Assembly: GCF_029223255.1 (NCBI RefSeq)
Contig: NZ_JARHUC010000004.1
Coordinates: forward strand, 186,001 to 250,000
Reading direction: 5' to 3'
DNA from: Albimonas marina
GTDB taxonomy: Bacteria > Pseudomonadota > Alphaproteobacteria > Rhodobacterales > Rhodobacteraceae
DNA length: 64,000 nucleotides
How positions within the stretch are numbered: position 1 is the stretch's first letter; every line of letters begins with the position of its first letter. The notes below the pieces were generated by a model, which worked only from the letters and a program-made list of their open reading frames with translations, did no database searches and had not been told where the DNA came from. Below, piece by piece: positions 56,116 through 64,000 of the stretch. The position numbers and the translations under genes were made by a program.

Positions 56116-56772
56116 TCAGGATTTGCGGCGCGCGGCGAAGCCCAGCGCCGCCAGCCCCGCGCCCAGCAGCGCCACGGGGGCGGGCAGGGGCACGGCGGTC
56201 CCGTCGGGGCCGCTCAGCTGGAAGATCGGCGCCGAGCCGAGGAAGGTGGTCCACTCGTTCGGCGTGAGATCCGCGTCCGCGTCCGCGTCTCCGAAGAACA
56301 GGTCGTCGGAGCTGCTGCCGGCGGAGAGCATGTAGTAGGGGTCGTCGGCCAGGCTGGCCACGGCGAACAGGTAGTCGCCCGCCGCAAGCGTCAGCGGCGC
56401 GAAGCTGGTCTGCTGCGTCGCGATCGTGCCGCCCGACGAAACGGCGTCGACCGCGCCCCCCCAGATCTGCGCGCCGACCGTCGAGCCGACCACGGAGAAG
56501 ACGGCGATGTGGAAGTCGGGATCGGCCGGGGCGGCGATCGGCGTGCTGGTCGCGAGGTCGATGTAGGCGCCTACCCAGGCGACGGCGTCGATCGTCGTCT
56601 TCGCGGAGAAGGTGAAGCGGCCGGCGGAATATTCGCCGGCGGCCACCGAGCCGGGATAGCCGGAGGGGCTCTGGCCCCAGCCTTCGCTTTCGAAGACCAC
56701 CGTGGCCAGGGCGGGGGCGGCCGAGGCCGCCAGAAGGGCGGCGGCGAGGATGGTGGACCTGATCGGCGGCAT
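56116..56772 (-). CDS. Exported VPLPA-CTERM sorting-domain protein
   Basis: Secreted protein of 218 residues. A Sec signal peptide (MPPIRSTILAAALLAASAAPALA) starts at ATG 56772, preceded by GGAGCG, and the C-terminus AVPLPAPVALLGAGLAALGFAARRKS is a VPLPA-CTERM signal: short motif, helix, arginine cluster, recognised by exosortases. The middle part (about 24-185) is a beta-rich domain of unknown role with an acidic alternation DADADAD. No exosortase gene lies near, so sorting would depend on a gene elsewhere. It probably ends up in the envelope or extracellular polysaccharide. Confidence 0.8.
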   Translation of the reverse strand: MPPIRSTILAAALLAASAAPALATVVFESEGWGQSPSGYPGSVAAGEYSAGRFTFSAKTTIDAVAWVGAYIDLATSTPIAAPADPDFHIAVFSVVGSTVGAQIWGGAVDAVSSGGTIATQQTSFAPLTLAAGDYLFAVASLADDPYYMLSAGSSSDDLFFGDADADADLTPNEWTTFLGSAPIFQLSGPDGTAVPLPAPVALLGAGLAALGFAARRKS

Positions 56773-56906
56773 GGGCACGCTCCGGACGGTTACGCTACGG
56801 AGCGGGAGCCTTGCGCGCATTCAGAAACTATTCAAGAAGGTTAACGGCGCCGCAGCGGCATGTTCCGCTTGATGAAAATCCATCCCGGGCGGGTCGGCGG
56901 CGCGGC

Positions 56907-57257
56907 TTATTCCCGGCGGATCGGGGTCTCGGACAGCAGCTTGCCGTCGGCGCGGCGGAAGGTCAGCAGGGATTCGGCGCCGTCGGGACGGCGGACCGTG
57001 GCCAGTATCTCGGAGGGGGAGGCGCCCAGGCCGGTGACCTCGGCGCCCGCGGGCAGGGCGAGCGTCTCGGCCTCGATCGCGCGGGCGGGCGGGGCGGCGG
57101 ACCACAGCCGCCAGGCGACGGTGCCCGCGATCAGGATCATTCCCAGCGCCAGCGTCACCGTCAGCGCCGTCACCAGGCGGCGGAGGGCGCGAAGCCGCGG
57201 GGGTTCGGGAAACTCGTCCTCGTCCTCGGCGAGGGCAGGAGATAGGTTCCGGGACAT
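56907..57257 (-). CDS. Single-pass membrane protein of unknown function (DUF6476-like)
   Basis: Protein of 116 residues with an acidic N-terminus, a basic stretch (PRLRALRRLV), one membrane helix (about 28-50, TALTVTLALGMILIAGTVAW) and a soluble C-terminal part expected in the periplasm. It resembles small proteins found next to RluA-type genes in Rhodobacteraceae. Its ATG (57257-57255) overlaps the ATG of the divergent synthase gene by two bases, so its promoter must lie inside that gene. Only a weak ribosome-binding site is seen. Confidence 0.7.
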   Translation of the reverse strand: MSRNLSPALAEDEDEFPEPPRLRALRRLVTALTVTLALGMILIAGTVAWRLWSAAPPARAIEAETLALPAGAEVTGLGASPSEILATVRRPDGAESLLTFRRADGKLLSETPIRRE

Positions 57258-58356
57258 GAGCGAGCACCTGACCGAAGATCAAGACGACGACGGGGACGAC
57301 GGGTTCGACGGACCCGCGGCGCCCCCGGCCGCGTCCGGCCCCCTCCTGTTCGAGATCCCCGAGGCGCAGGAGGGGGAGCGCCTGGACAAGGCCCTGGCCA
57401 CGCTGGCGCCGCCGGGGCTGAGCCGGTCGCGCCTGCGCGCGCTGGTGGAGGGCGGCGCCGCCGAGCGGGACGGCGAGGTGGTGCGCGACCCGCGCGCCAA
57501 GGTCAAGGCCGGCGAGGTCTATGCGCTCGAGATCCCCGCGCCCGCGCCCGCCCGGCCGGAGCCCGAGGCGATCCCGCTGGACGTGGTCTACGAGGACGCG
57601 CACCTGATCGTGGTGAACAAGCCCGCGGGCATGGTCGTGCACCCTGCGCCCGGCGCGATGACCGGCACGCTGGTCAACGCGCTGCTCGCGCATTGCGCCG
57701 GCTCGCTGTCGGGCGTGGGCGGCGAGGCGCGGCCGGGCATCGTGCACCGGATCGACAAGGACACCTCGGGCCTGCTGGTGGTGGCGAAGTCCGACGCGGC
57801 CCACCACGGCCTGTCCGAGCGCTTCGCGGCCCATGACCTCGAGCGCGCCTACCAGGCCTTCGCCTGGGCCGCGCCGATGACCACCGATCCCCGCGCCCTG
57901 GGCCTGCCGGGGGTGGAGGACGAGGGCGGCGGCTGGCTGCGGATCGAGACGCGCCTCGACCGCCACCGCTCGGACCGCAAGCGGATGGCGGTGGCGAAGG
58001 CGGGGGGGCGGATCGCCGTCTCCCATCTGCGCACGCTGTCCTTCGCGGGGCCGCCCACGCGCCCCTCGGTCAGCCGGGTCGAGTGCCGGCTGGAGACGGG
58101 GCGCACGCACCAGATCCGGGTGCACATGAGCTGGCTGGGCTGCCCGCTGGTGGGGGATGCGACCTACGGCGGCCGCTCGCGCAAGGCGCCCGCCGACCTG
58201 GGCGAGGCGGCGGTGGAGGCGCTGACCGCCTTCCCCCGCCAGGCGCTGCACGCCGCCACGCTGGGCTTCGACCATCCCGTCACCGGCGAGCCCCTGCGCT
58301 TCGAGGCGCCGCTGCCCCCTGACATGCAGGCGCTGGCTGACGCGCTCGGGCTGTGA
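57256..58356 (+). CDS. RluA-family 23S rRNA pseudouridine synthase
   Basis: Pseudouridine synthase of 366 residues. An acidic N-terminal extension is followed by an S4 RNA-binding domain (about 38-95, LSRSRLRALVEGGAAERDGE) and the catalytic RluA domain with HRIDKDTSGLLVVAKS holding the catalytic Asp, then TGRTHQIRVHMSWLGCPLVGD. It modifies rRNA uridines, probably as RluD or RluC. AGGAG lies rather far (about 15 bases) before the ATG. It shares start-codon bases with the divergent small membrane protein gene. Confidence 0.9.
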   Translation: MSEHLTEDQDDDGDDGFDGPAAPPAASGPLLFEIPEAQEGERLDKALATLAPPGLSRSRLRALVEGGAAERDGEVVRDPRAKVKAGEVYALEIPAPAPARPEPEAIPLDVVYEDAHLIVVNKPAGMVVHPAPGAMTGTLVNALLAHCAGSLSGVGGEARPGIVHRIDKDTSGLLVVAKSDAAHHGLSERFAAHDLERAYQAFAWAAPMTTDPRALGLPGVEDEGGGWLRIETRLDRHRSDRKRMAVAKAGGRIAVSHLRTLSFAGPPTRPSVSRVECRLETGRTHQIRVHMSWLGCPLVGDATYGGRSRKAPADLGEAAVEALTAFPRQALHAATLGFDHPVTGEPLRFEAPLPPDMQALADALGL

Positions 58357-58510
58357 GGGGCGCCGCGTCTGGCGTCCCGCCTGAGCCCCCGGTGAACCGA
58401 CCCCCGGATCGCTGTTGACGCAACGTCGTCTGCGCGGCAGCCTTTTTCCGAGCGCCCCGCCGTCCGCCCCTCGCGGACGGCGCGCGGGCGGGCGGAAGGG
58501 GGAACGGGCC

Positions 58511-59572
58511 ATGCCGCGGGACGAAACCGCCGACCAGGGCCCCGGCGACGCCGGGCCGCCGCGCCCCGCCGGCGCGGAGGCGGAGCCCGAGGTCGGCATG
58601 GCCATGCCGATCTCCGAGTCCGCCGACGACGAGACCGCGGAGGAGGACGGCGCCGCGCCTGCGCAGGGCGACGAGGACCATGTGAAGGAGTGGCTCGACG
58701 ACCTCGCCGCCGGGCTGGGGGAGCGGGTGACGCGCATCTACGTGTGCACCGATTCCTACGTGGTGTTCTCGACCGACGACAGCGACGAATCCTCGGACCT
58801 GCGGGCGCTGCGCTACGCCGTGCGCCGCGGCGACGGGCGGGCGTTCCGCGAGCGCTACCATGCGCTGTCCTCCGACCTCGCGGCGATGGTGACCGCCATC
58901 GTGGGCGCGCGCCCGGTGCTGCCCTGGGACGTGGCGGTGCGCAACTACGAGGCCACGCGCGAGCGCGCGATGTGGCAGGCGGCGCAGGCGGTGGCCGCGG
59001 CGCTGGACGGCGACGCGCAGGTGGCCCAAGGCCTCGCGACCCGCGCGCGGGAGGCGATCGAGACCTATCGCGACAGCATCGTGCGCAGCCGCTACCTGGT
59101 GGGGGCGAGCGTGGCGCTGGTCCTCTTCGTGCTGGTCGCCTTCGCCTTCTCGGGCCCCGCGCGGGCGTTCTTCGGGGCGCTGGGGCCGGAGGGGGCGGAG
59201 CTGCCGGCGGTCGCCAACCTGCTGCTGACCGGGGCGGTGGGGTCGTATTTCTCAGTGATCTACGCGCTGGGCAAGGTGCGGGTGAACCACGCGATCTCGC
59301 TGGCCGAGATGGTGGTGCTGGGCGCCTCGCGCATCGCGACGGGGGTGATCGCGGCGGGGGTGGCGGTGCTGCTGATCCAGGGCGGCTGGCTGATGGGCGG
59401 CGTCGATTCCGAGCGGCTGTCGATGACGCTGCTGCTGTTCGCCTTCCTGGCCGGCTTCTCGGAAATGTTCATCCCCAACGCCCTGAAGGAGACCGAGGCC
59501 AAGACCCGGGTCGAGAGCCCCGCGCCAGCTCCTGCCCCCGCCGCCCCGTCGCGGCCCGCCTCCGGGGGGTGA
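58511..59572 (+). CDS. Four-helix membrane protein of unknown function
   Basis: Membrane protein of 353 residues I do not recognise. The first 80 residues are acidic and low-complexity; a soluble domain follows (about 80-185, AAGLGERVTRIYVCTDSYVVF and SSDLRALRYAVRRGDG). Four membrane helices lie near 195-215, 234-255, 267-295 and 303-325, and a proline-alanine tail ends the chain. ATG 58511 was chosen at the start of the acidic region; upstream in-frame ATG at 58415 gives a basic shadow leader. A possible -35 TTGACG lies at 58415-58420 without a good -10. Confidence 0.65.
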   Translation: MPRDETADQGPGDAGPPRPAGAEAEPEVGMAMPISESADDETAEEDGAAPAQGDEDHVKEWLDDLAAGLGERVTRIYVCTDSYVVFSTDDSDESSDLRALRYAVRRGDGRAFRERYHALSSDLAAMVTAIVGARPVLPWDVAVRNYEATRERAMWQAAQAVAAALDGDAQVAQGLATRAREAIETYRDSIVRSRYLVGASVALVLFVLVAFAFSGPARAFFGALGPEGAELPAVANLLLTGAVGSYFSVIYALGKVRVNHAISLAEMVVLGASRIATGVIAAGVAVLLIQGGWLMGGVDSERLSMTLLLFAFLAGFSEMFIPNALKETEAKTRVESPAPAPAPAAPSRPASGG

Positions 59573-59636
59573 GCGGGGGCGCGCGGGCGCGGGTTTTAGC
59601 GCCGCGCGCGCGGACTCCCTGCTCCCGCCCGCTCAC
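59569..59636 (+). terminator. Long hairpin over the stop of the four-helix protein gene
   Basis: GTGAGCGGG (59569-59577) pairs with CCCGCTCAC (59628-59636), with further GC-rich pairing inside around TTTTA. It overlaps the stop codon and may end the transcript or protect its 3' end before rpoH. Confidence 0.4.
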
Positions 59637-59658
59637 GAACAGGAAACCGCCCCAAACG

Positions 59659-59687
59659 TTGTCTTAACGTTCTCGCATCACCATATG
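59659..59687 (+). promoter_or_regulatory. Predicted promoter of rpoH
   Basis: TTGTCT (59659-59664), a spacer of 17 bases and CATATG (59682-59687) form a sigma-70-like pair 92 bases before the rpoH start. AACGTT occurs on both sides of the -35 region, an inverted pair that might bind a regulator. No CTTG/CCTAT heat-shock promoter pair is obvious. Confidence 0.4.
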
Positions 59688-59778
59688 GCTTTTCCGGAGG
59701 ACGCACGCGTCCCCCGCAAGGCCGACTGCGCCCTGCTTTCCGCACGCTGCGGGACGGGCGCGGGCGAAGGAGGGATGT

Positions 59779-60678
59779 ATGACCACTTACGCCAAGCTCC
59801 CGGCGCCGTCGCCGGAACAGGGGCTCTCCCGCTACCTGCAGGAGATCCGCAAGTTCCCGATGCTGGAGCCGGAAGAGGAGTACATGCTCGCCAAGGCCTG
59901 GGCGGACCACGACGACAAGGAGGCGGCGCACAAGATGGTGACGTCGCACCTGCGTCTCGCGGCGAAGATCGCCATGGGCTACCGCGGCTACGGGCTGCCG
60001 ACGGCCGAGGTGATCTCGGAGGCGAACGTGGGCCTGATGCAGGCCGTGAAGCGGTTCGACCCCGAGAAGGGCTTCCGCCTCGCGACCTACGCGATGTGGT
60101 GGATCCGCGCCGCGATCCAGGAGTACATCCTGCGCAGCTGGTCGCTGGTGAAGATGGGCACCACCGCCGCGCAGAAGAAGCTGTTCTTCAACCTGCGCAA
60201 GGCCAAGAACCGCATCGGCGCGCTCGAGGAGGGCGATCTGCGCCCCGAGAACGTCGAGACGATCGCCAAGAACCTCGGGGTGACCGAGGACGAGGTGATC
60301 GCGATGAACCGGCGCCTGTCGGGCGGCGACGCCTCGCTCAACGCGCCCCTGAAGGCGGACGGCGAGGGCTCGGCCGAGTGGCAGGACTGGCTGGCCGACG
60401 ACGACGCCGACCAGGCGGCGGAATACGCCGAGCGCAACGAGCTCGAGAGCCGTCGCGAGCTGCTGATGGCCGCGATGGAGAGCCTCAACGAGCGCGAGCG
60501 CCACATCCTGACCGAGCGTCGCCTGAAGGACGACCCGGTGACGCTGGAGGACCTGTCCAAGGTCTACGACGTCTCCCGCGAGCGCGTCCGCCAGATCGAG
60601 GTCCGCGCCTTCGAGAAGCTGCAGAAGAAGATGCGCGAGCTCGCCGCCGAGAAGGGCCTGATCCGCGAGGTCGCCTGA
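59779..60678 (+). CDS. rpoH: RNA polymerase heat-shock sigma factor RpoH
   Basis: Sigma-32 type factor of 299 residues directing transcription of heat-shock genes. Region 2 is seen in VTSHLRLAAKIAMGYRGYGLP and FRLATYAMWWIRAAIQEYI, the RpoH-specific box in AAQKKLFFNLRK, and region 4 in LSKVYDVSRERVRQIEVRAFEKL. Strong ribosome-binding site AGGAGGG. Many Rhodobacteraceae carry two RpoH proteins, for which I cannot decide which this is. A hairpin terminator follows the stop. Confidence 0.95.
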   Translation: MTTYAKLPAPSPEQGLSRYLQEIRKFPMLEPEEEYMLAKAWADHDDKEAAHKMVTSHLRLAAKIAMGYRGYGLPTAEVISEANVGLMQAVKRFDPEKGFRLATYAMWWIRAAIQEYILRSWSLVKMGTTAAQKKLFFNLRKAKNRIGALEEGDLRPENVETIAKNLGVTEDEVIAMNRRLSGGDASLNAPLKADGEGSAEWQDWLADDDADQAAEYAERNELESRRELLMAAMESLNERERHILTERRLKDDPVTLEDLSKVYDVSRERVRQIEVRAFEKLQKKMRELAAEKGLIREVA

Positions 60679-60712
60679 TCTCTTCGGGCCCGGCCGGACG
60701 ACCGACATGACG

Positions 60713-60747
60713 AGCGCCCGCGGAACGCCGCGGGCGCTTCGTCTTTC
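60713..60747 (+). terminator. Terminator after rpoH
   Basis: GCGCCCGCGG (60714-60723) pairs perfectly with CCGCGGGCGC (60728-60737) around an AACG loop, followed by TTCGTCTTTCC. It starts 35 bases after the rpoH stop. Confidence 0.75.
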
Positions 60748-60897
60748 CGGCCCCGGGCGCCGCGGGGTCCGTCGCGCCCCGGGCCGGCCTTTCGCCCGCG
60801 GCGCGCCCCACCGTTCCGCCCCTGGCCGCCGTCTCTCCGCCGGCCCGCCAGGCGCCCCGGCGCGACGTCCGCCGGCCCTCTCGAAGCGCCTGTTCTC

Positions 60898-61034
60898 CGG
60901 AGCCGTCCATCGCGCTGCCGATCAGAGCGACTCGCCCGCCCCGGTCAAGGATCGCGAAGCGACCGCGCTTGCGCGGCTTGTCCTTGACCGGGGCGGGCGA
61001 GTCGCTCAGGCAGCAAAAGCGATGGACGGCTCCG
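60898..61034. repeat. 137-bp imperfect palindrome
   Basis: The outer arms 60898-60913 and 61019-61034 pair over 16 bp, the inner arms 60926-60951 and 60981-61006 over 26 bp, with 12-base non-pairing segments between on each side. The centre (60952-60980) holds a further small hairpin, CCGCGC/GCGCGG. All pairs listed are exact. In the arms the sequence reads CTCGCCCGCCCCGGTCAAGG and its complement. It could be a mobile palindromic element, a strong RNA structure or a replication/segregation site; see findings. Confidence 0.75.
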
Positions 61035-61321
61035 CAGACCAGGCGCGGCCCTGTTCTCGGGTGAGTCAGGAGCCCGCCGGAGGCTCCGACCCTCTCCGAT
61101 CCAGGCGCGCCCGCCCGCGACGGGCCCAGGCCCGCCCGCAGGGCGCCCGGTTCCCGGCCCCGCCGGGCGCCGTATCGGAACCCTCTTTCCTTCTCGTCCG
61201 ATCCGGTGCATAAGCCCGCCTTCCGTGAAGGACCGCGCTGGACGACATCCCGGCGCGCGCCCCGACCGGAGCGGAGGCCCCGAGGGCCCCGCCGGAAACC
61301 CCAAGCCCAAGGAGGCCCCCG

Positions 61322-61591
61322 ATGTCGATCACCGTCGAGCGCAAGGAAGCGCTGATCAAGGAATTCGCGACCAAGGACGGCGACACCGGCTCGCCCGAGG
61401 TCCAGGTGGCGATCCTGACCGAGCGGATCACCAACCTGACCGAGCACTTCAAGTCGCACAAGAAGGACAACCACTCCCGTCGTGGCCTTCTGAAGATGGT
61501 GGCCCAGCGCCGCAAGCTGCTGGACTACGTGAAGGGCAAGGACGAGGATCGCTACAAGACGATCATCACCCGCCTCGGCATCCGTCGCTGA
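61322..61591 (+). CDS. rpsO: 30S ribosomal protein S15
   Basis: Ribosomal protein of 89 residues that binds the central domain of 16S r[31 protein letters not shown] and the [26 protein letters not shown] region are the classic S15 sequence, and the length matches exactly. AAGGAGG precedes the ATG. pnp follows, as in most proteobacteria; the terminator between them may allow part read-through. Confidence 0.97.
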   Translation: MSITVERKEALIKEFATKDGDTGSPEVQVAILTERITNLTEHFKSHKKDNHSRRGLLKMVAQRRKLLDYVKGKDEDRYKTIITRLGIRR

Positions 61592-61597
61592 GCGGCC

Positions 61598-61623
61598 AAG
61601 GCGCGCCCCCGGGCGCGCCTTTC
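61598..61623 (+). terminator. Terminator/attenuator between rpsO and pnp
   Basis: AGGCGCGCCC (61599-61608) and GGGCGCGCCT (61611-61620) form a perfect stem with a tight loop and a TTTCGCC tail, just after the rpsO stop codon. In E. coli a similar position ends part of the rpsO transcripts. Confidence 0.7.
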
Positions 61624-61890
61624 GCCATCTGAATGGCGCCTGCAAGGGGAGGACGACGCGCGGCGCGCCCTCCTGAATCCGCCGCCCCACGGGGCGGAAG
61701 CCGCGAACCGCGAGGGCTCCTTTCCGGGAGGGGAGACCGGCCCCGCGACACCGTCCGTTCGTTTCCGCCCCAGGCCCCGGGGTCGAAGCGTCTGCGATAC
61801 GAAACCAGGGGCCCGCGCCCGCACCGGCCCGGCCGGGGGCGCGCAACGCGACGCAGCGCAGGGGCGCGGCGTCGCCGAAGGGAAACGAGA

Positions 61891-64000
61891 ATGTTCCAGA
61901 TCCACAAGAAATCCATGGAGTGGGGCGGCGAGACGCTGACCCTCGAGACCGGGCGCGTGGCGCGCCAGGCCGACGGCTCGGTGATGGCCACCCTGGGCGA
62001 GACCACCGTCCACTGCGCCGTCACCTTCGACAAGAAGCCGAAGGAAGGCCTCGATTTCTTCCCGCTGACCGTCCACTACCAGGAGAAGATGTACGCCGCG
62101 GGCAAGATCCCCGGCGGCTTCTTCAAGCGCGAGGCGCGCCCGTCGGAGAAGGAGACGCTGACCTCGCGTCTCATCGACCGTCCGATCCGCCCGCTGTTCG
62201 TCTCGGGCTTCAAGCACGAGACCCAGGTGGTCTGCACCGTGCTGTCGCATGACCTGGTCAACGACCCCGACATCGTGGCGATGATCGCGGCCTCGGCCGC
62301 GCTGACCCTGTCGGGCGTGCCCTTCATGGGCCCGATCGGCGCCGCGCGCGTCGGCTTCTGCAACGGCGAGTACGTCCTGAACCCGGACGTCGCCGACATG
62401 CAGAAGCTGATGGACAACCCCGAGCAGCGCCTGAACCTCGTCGTCGCCGGCACCAAGGACGCCGTGATGATGGTCGAGTCCGAGGCCTACGAGCTCTCCG
62501 AGGAGGAGATGCTGGGCGCGGTGACCTTCGGCCACGAGGCGATGCAGCCGGTGATCGACATGATCATCGCGCTGGCCGAGGAGGCCGCGAAGGACCCGTT
62601 CGACTTCACGCCCCCGGACCGCTCCGCCCTCTACGCCAAGGTCAAGAGCCTGGGCGAGGACGGCATGCGCGCGGCCTTCGCGGTGCGTGACAAGCTGGAG
62701 CGCCAGGACGCCATCGCCGCGGTGCGCGAGACCGTGAAGGCGGGGCTCTCGGAAGAGGACCTGGCCGACGGCTCGGCGCTGAAGGACTGCTTCAAAAAGC
62801 TCGAGTCCGCGGTGCTGCGCGGCGACGTGATCGCCGGCGGCGCGCGCATCGACGGCCGCGACCGCACCACCGTGCGGCCGATCCTGGCCGAGGTGGGCGT
62901 GCTGCCCCGCACCCACGGCTCGTCGCTGTTCACCCGCGGCGAGACCCAGGCCCTGGTCGTGACCACGCTGGGCACCGGCGACGACGAGCAGATCATCGAC
63001 GCGCTCGAGGCCGAGTGGCGCGAGCGCTTCCTGCTGCACTACAACTTCCCCCCCTACTCGGTGGGCGAGACCGGCCGCATGGGCGCGCCCGGCCGTCGTG
63101 AGATCGGCCACGGCAAGCTCGCGTGGCGTGCGCTGCAGGCGGTGCTGCCGGCGGCGACCGACTTCCCCTACACGATCCGCCTGGTCTCGGAGATCACCGA
63201 GTCCAACGGCTCGTCGTCGATGGCCACCGTCTGCGGCGGCTCGCTGTCGATGATGGACGCGGGCGTGCCGCTGAAGGCCCCCGTGGCCGGCGTGGCGATG
63301 GGCCTGATCCTCGAGGACGACGGCCAGTTCGCGGTGCTCACCGACATCCTGGGCGACGAGGACCACCTCGGCGACATGGACTTCAAGGTGGCCGGCACCG
63401 AGAAGGGCGTGACCTCGCTGCAGATGGACATCAAGGTCGCCGGCATCACCCCCGCGATCATGCAGCAGGCCCTCGCCCAGGCGAAGGACGGCCGCATGCA
63501 CATCCTGGGCGAGATGTCCAAGGCCCTGTCGTCCGGCCGCCAGGAGTTCTCGGCTCACGCGCCGCGCATCGAGACCATGCAGATCAACCCCGACAAGATC
63601 CGCGAAGTGATCGGCTCGGGCGGCAAGGTCATCCGCGGGATCGTCGAGGAGTCGGGCGCCAAGGTCGACATCAACGACGACGGCCTGATCAAGCTCGCCT
63701 CCCCCGACGCCGAGTGCATCGAGAAGGCGCGCGAGATGATCAACTCGATCGTCGCCGAGCCCGAGGTCGGCAAGATCTACAAGGGCAAGGTCGTCAAGAT
63801 CATGGATTTCGGCGCCTTCGTGAACTACTTCGGCAAGCGCGACGGCCTGGTCCACATCTCCCAGATGACCCACGAGCGCGGCGCCAACCCCAAGGACCTC
63901 GTCAAGGAGGGCCAGGAGGTTCGCGTGAAGCTGCTGGGCTTCGACGACCGCGGCAAGACCCGCCTGTCGATGAAGGTCGTCGACCAGGAGACCGGCCAGG
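61891..64000 (+). CDS. pnp: Polynucleotide phosphorylase (cut by window end)
   Basis: 3' to 5' phosphorolytic exoribonuclease that degrades mRNA. The visible 703 residues contain the first RNase PH domain, the helical linker, the second RNase PH domain ([21 protein letters not shown]-like [23 protein letters not shown]), the KH domain (about 555-620, [21 protein letters not shown]) and the S1 domain start ([18 protein letters not shown]). No stop is reached; the full protein should be only slightly longer. GAAGGGAAACGAGA precedes ATG 61891. Typically pnp controls its own mRNA via a 5' leader, and 299 bases separate it from rpsO. Confidence 0.97.
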   Translation, partial: MFQIHKKSMEWGGETLTLETGRVARQADGSVMATLGETTVHCAVTFDKKPKEGLDFFPLTVHYQEKMYAAGKIPGGFFKREARPSEKETLTSRLIDRPIRPLFVSGFKHETQVVCTVLSHDLVNDPDIVAMIAASAALTLSGVPFMGPIGAARVGFCNGEYVLNPDVADMQKLMDNPEQRLNLVVAGTKDAVMMVESEAYELSEEEMLGAVTFGHEAMQPVIDMIIALAEEAAKDPFDFTPPDRSALYAKVKSLGEDGMRAAFAVRDKLERQDAIAAVRETVKAGLSEEDLADGSALKDCFKKLESAVLRGDVIAGGARIDGRDRTTVRPILAEVGVLPRTHGSSLFTRGETQALVVTTLGTGDDEQIIDALEAEWRERFLLHYNFPPYSVGETGRMGAPGRREIGHGKLAWRALQAVLPAATDFPYTIRLVSEITESNGSSSMATVCGGSLSMMDAGVPLKAPVAGVAMGLILEDDGQFAVLTDILGDEDHLGDMDFKVAGTEKGVTSLQMDIKVAGITPAIMQQALAQAKDGRMHILGEMSKALSSGRQEFSAHAPRIETMQINPDKIREVIGSGGKVIRGIVEESGAKVDINDDGLIKLASPDAECIEKAREMINSIVAEPEVGKIYKGKVVKIMDFGAFVNYFGKRDGLVHISQMTHERGANPKDLVKEGQEVRVKLLGFDDRGKTRLSMKVVDQETGQ

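Larger units (their letters stand above)
60679..61321 (+). other. Intergenic region between rpoH and rpsO
   Basis: 643 bases. It contains the rpoH terminator near 60713-60747 and a 137-bp imperfect palindrome at 60898-61034, listed separately. The rest is GC-rich without a credible gene; AAGGAGGCCCCC before 61322 serves rpsO. The rpsO promoter is not evident. Confidence 0.5.

Noticed and set aside
56271-56294. Microsatellite as a phase-variation tract
   Set aside because: The repeat unit is six bases, so length change keeps the reading frame; it would only vary the acidic stretch, not switch the gene.
58415-58443. Promoter TTGACG with a partner hexamer before the four-helix protein gene
   Set aside because: At 17 bases spacing the second hexamer is CAGCCT, too far from TATAAT to support a call.
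61552-63873. A 773-codon minus-strand open frame opposite pnp
   Set aside because: pnp reads clearly on the other strand; the antisense product has low complexity.

Overview
The window is a GC-rich (about 70% or more by eye), gene-dense chromosomal segment of an alphaproteobacterium, most likely in or near Rhodobacteraceae (Rhodobacterales). Support comes from RpoH with the alphaproteobacterial form of the region 2 to 3 linker, an OxyR/KatG pair, a VPLPA-CTERM protein, an orphan infC, two full dipeptide-type ABC systems and a Liv-type ABC system, and core genes rpsO, pnp and rpoH. I cannot name genus or species. I see no phage, insertion sequence, CRISPR array or integrase, so this is ordinary chromosome with catabolic islands.

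Region 1 (1-2.5 kb) holds a ligase-associated DEXH helicase. Region 2 (2.5-20.6 kb) is a long run of minus-strand genes: a Liv-type ABC transporter (binding protein, two ATPases, two permeases), a glutamine-synthetase-family ligase, a D-2-hydroxyacid dehydrogenase, a dipeptide-type ABC transporter, a single-chain biotin-dependent acyl-CoA carboxylase and an AMP-forming acyl-CoA ligase. Together they read as uptake and CoA-dependent breakdown of amino-acid or carboxylate substrates. Region 3 (21-26.4 kb) holds infC, which appears to start at the rare codon ATA, an Lrp/AsnC regulator, an NADP-dependent MDR oxidoreductase, a short Hsp70-like ATPase and an RpiR regulator. Region 4 (26.6-35.5 kb) is a plus-strand operon: a second dipeptide-type transporter, an uncharacterised 310-residue protein, an N-acyl-D-amino-acid deacylase and an M20 amidohydrolase, so imported N-blocked or D-amino-acid compounds are probably hydrolysed to free amino acids.

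Region 5 (35.5-45.7 kb) has a GFA protein, katG divergent from oxyR with an OxyR-like site between them, then a MaoC-type hydratase, a CitE-type CoA-ester lyase and a class I fumarase that look like a C5-dicarboxylate (mesaconate/citramalate) module, a thiolase, and a convincing creatinase. Region 6 (45.9-49.7 kb) looks like a nitrosative-stress locus: MarR regulator, HPP/CBS membrane protein, NsrR-type Rrf2 regulator, and a divergent small membrane protein plus a two-domain protein ending in a group III truncated globin; a near-consensus NsrR operator lies between them. An Rnk-type factor follows.

Region 7 (50-64 kb) is mixed and housekeeping: tRNA-Met, HpcH/HpaI aldolase, PhoD phosphatase, VOC protein, YmdB-type phosphoesterase, 5-formyltetrahydrofolate cyclo-ligase, tRNA-Glu, a VPLPA-CTERM protein, a small membrane protein whose start codon overlaps that of a divergent RluA-type pseudouridine synthase, a four-helix membrane protein, rpoH, rpsO and the start of pnp. 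A 137-bp imperfect palindrome lies between rpoH and rpsO. The least explained items are this palindrome, the globin fusion, the 310-residue protein in the D-aminoacylase operon, and a 22-bp perfect palindrome at 55188-55209.
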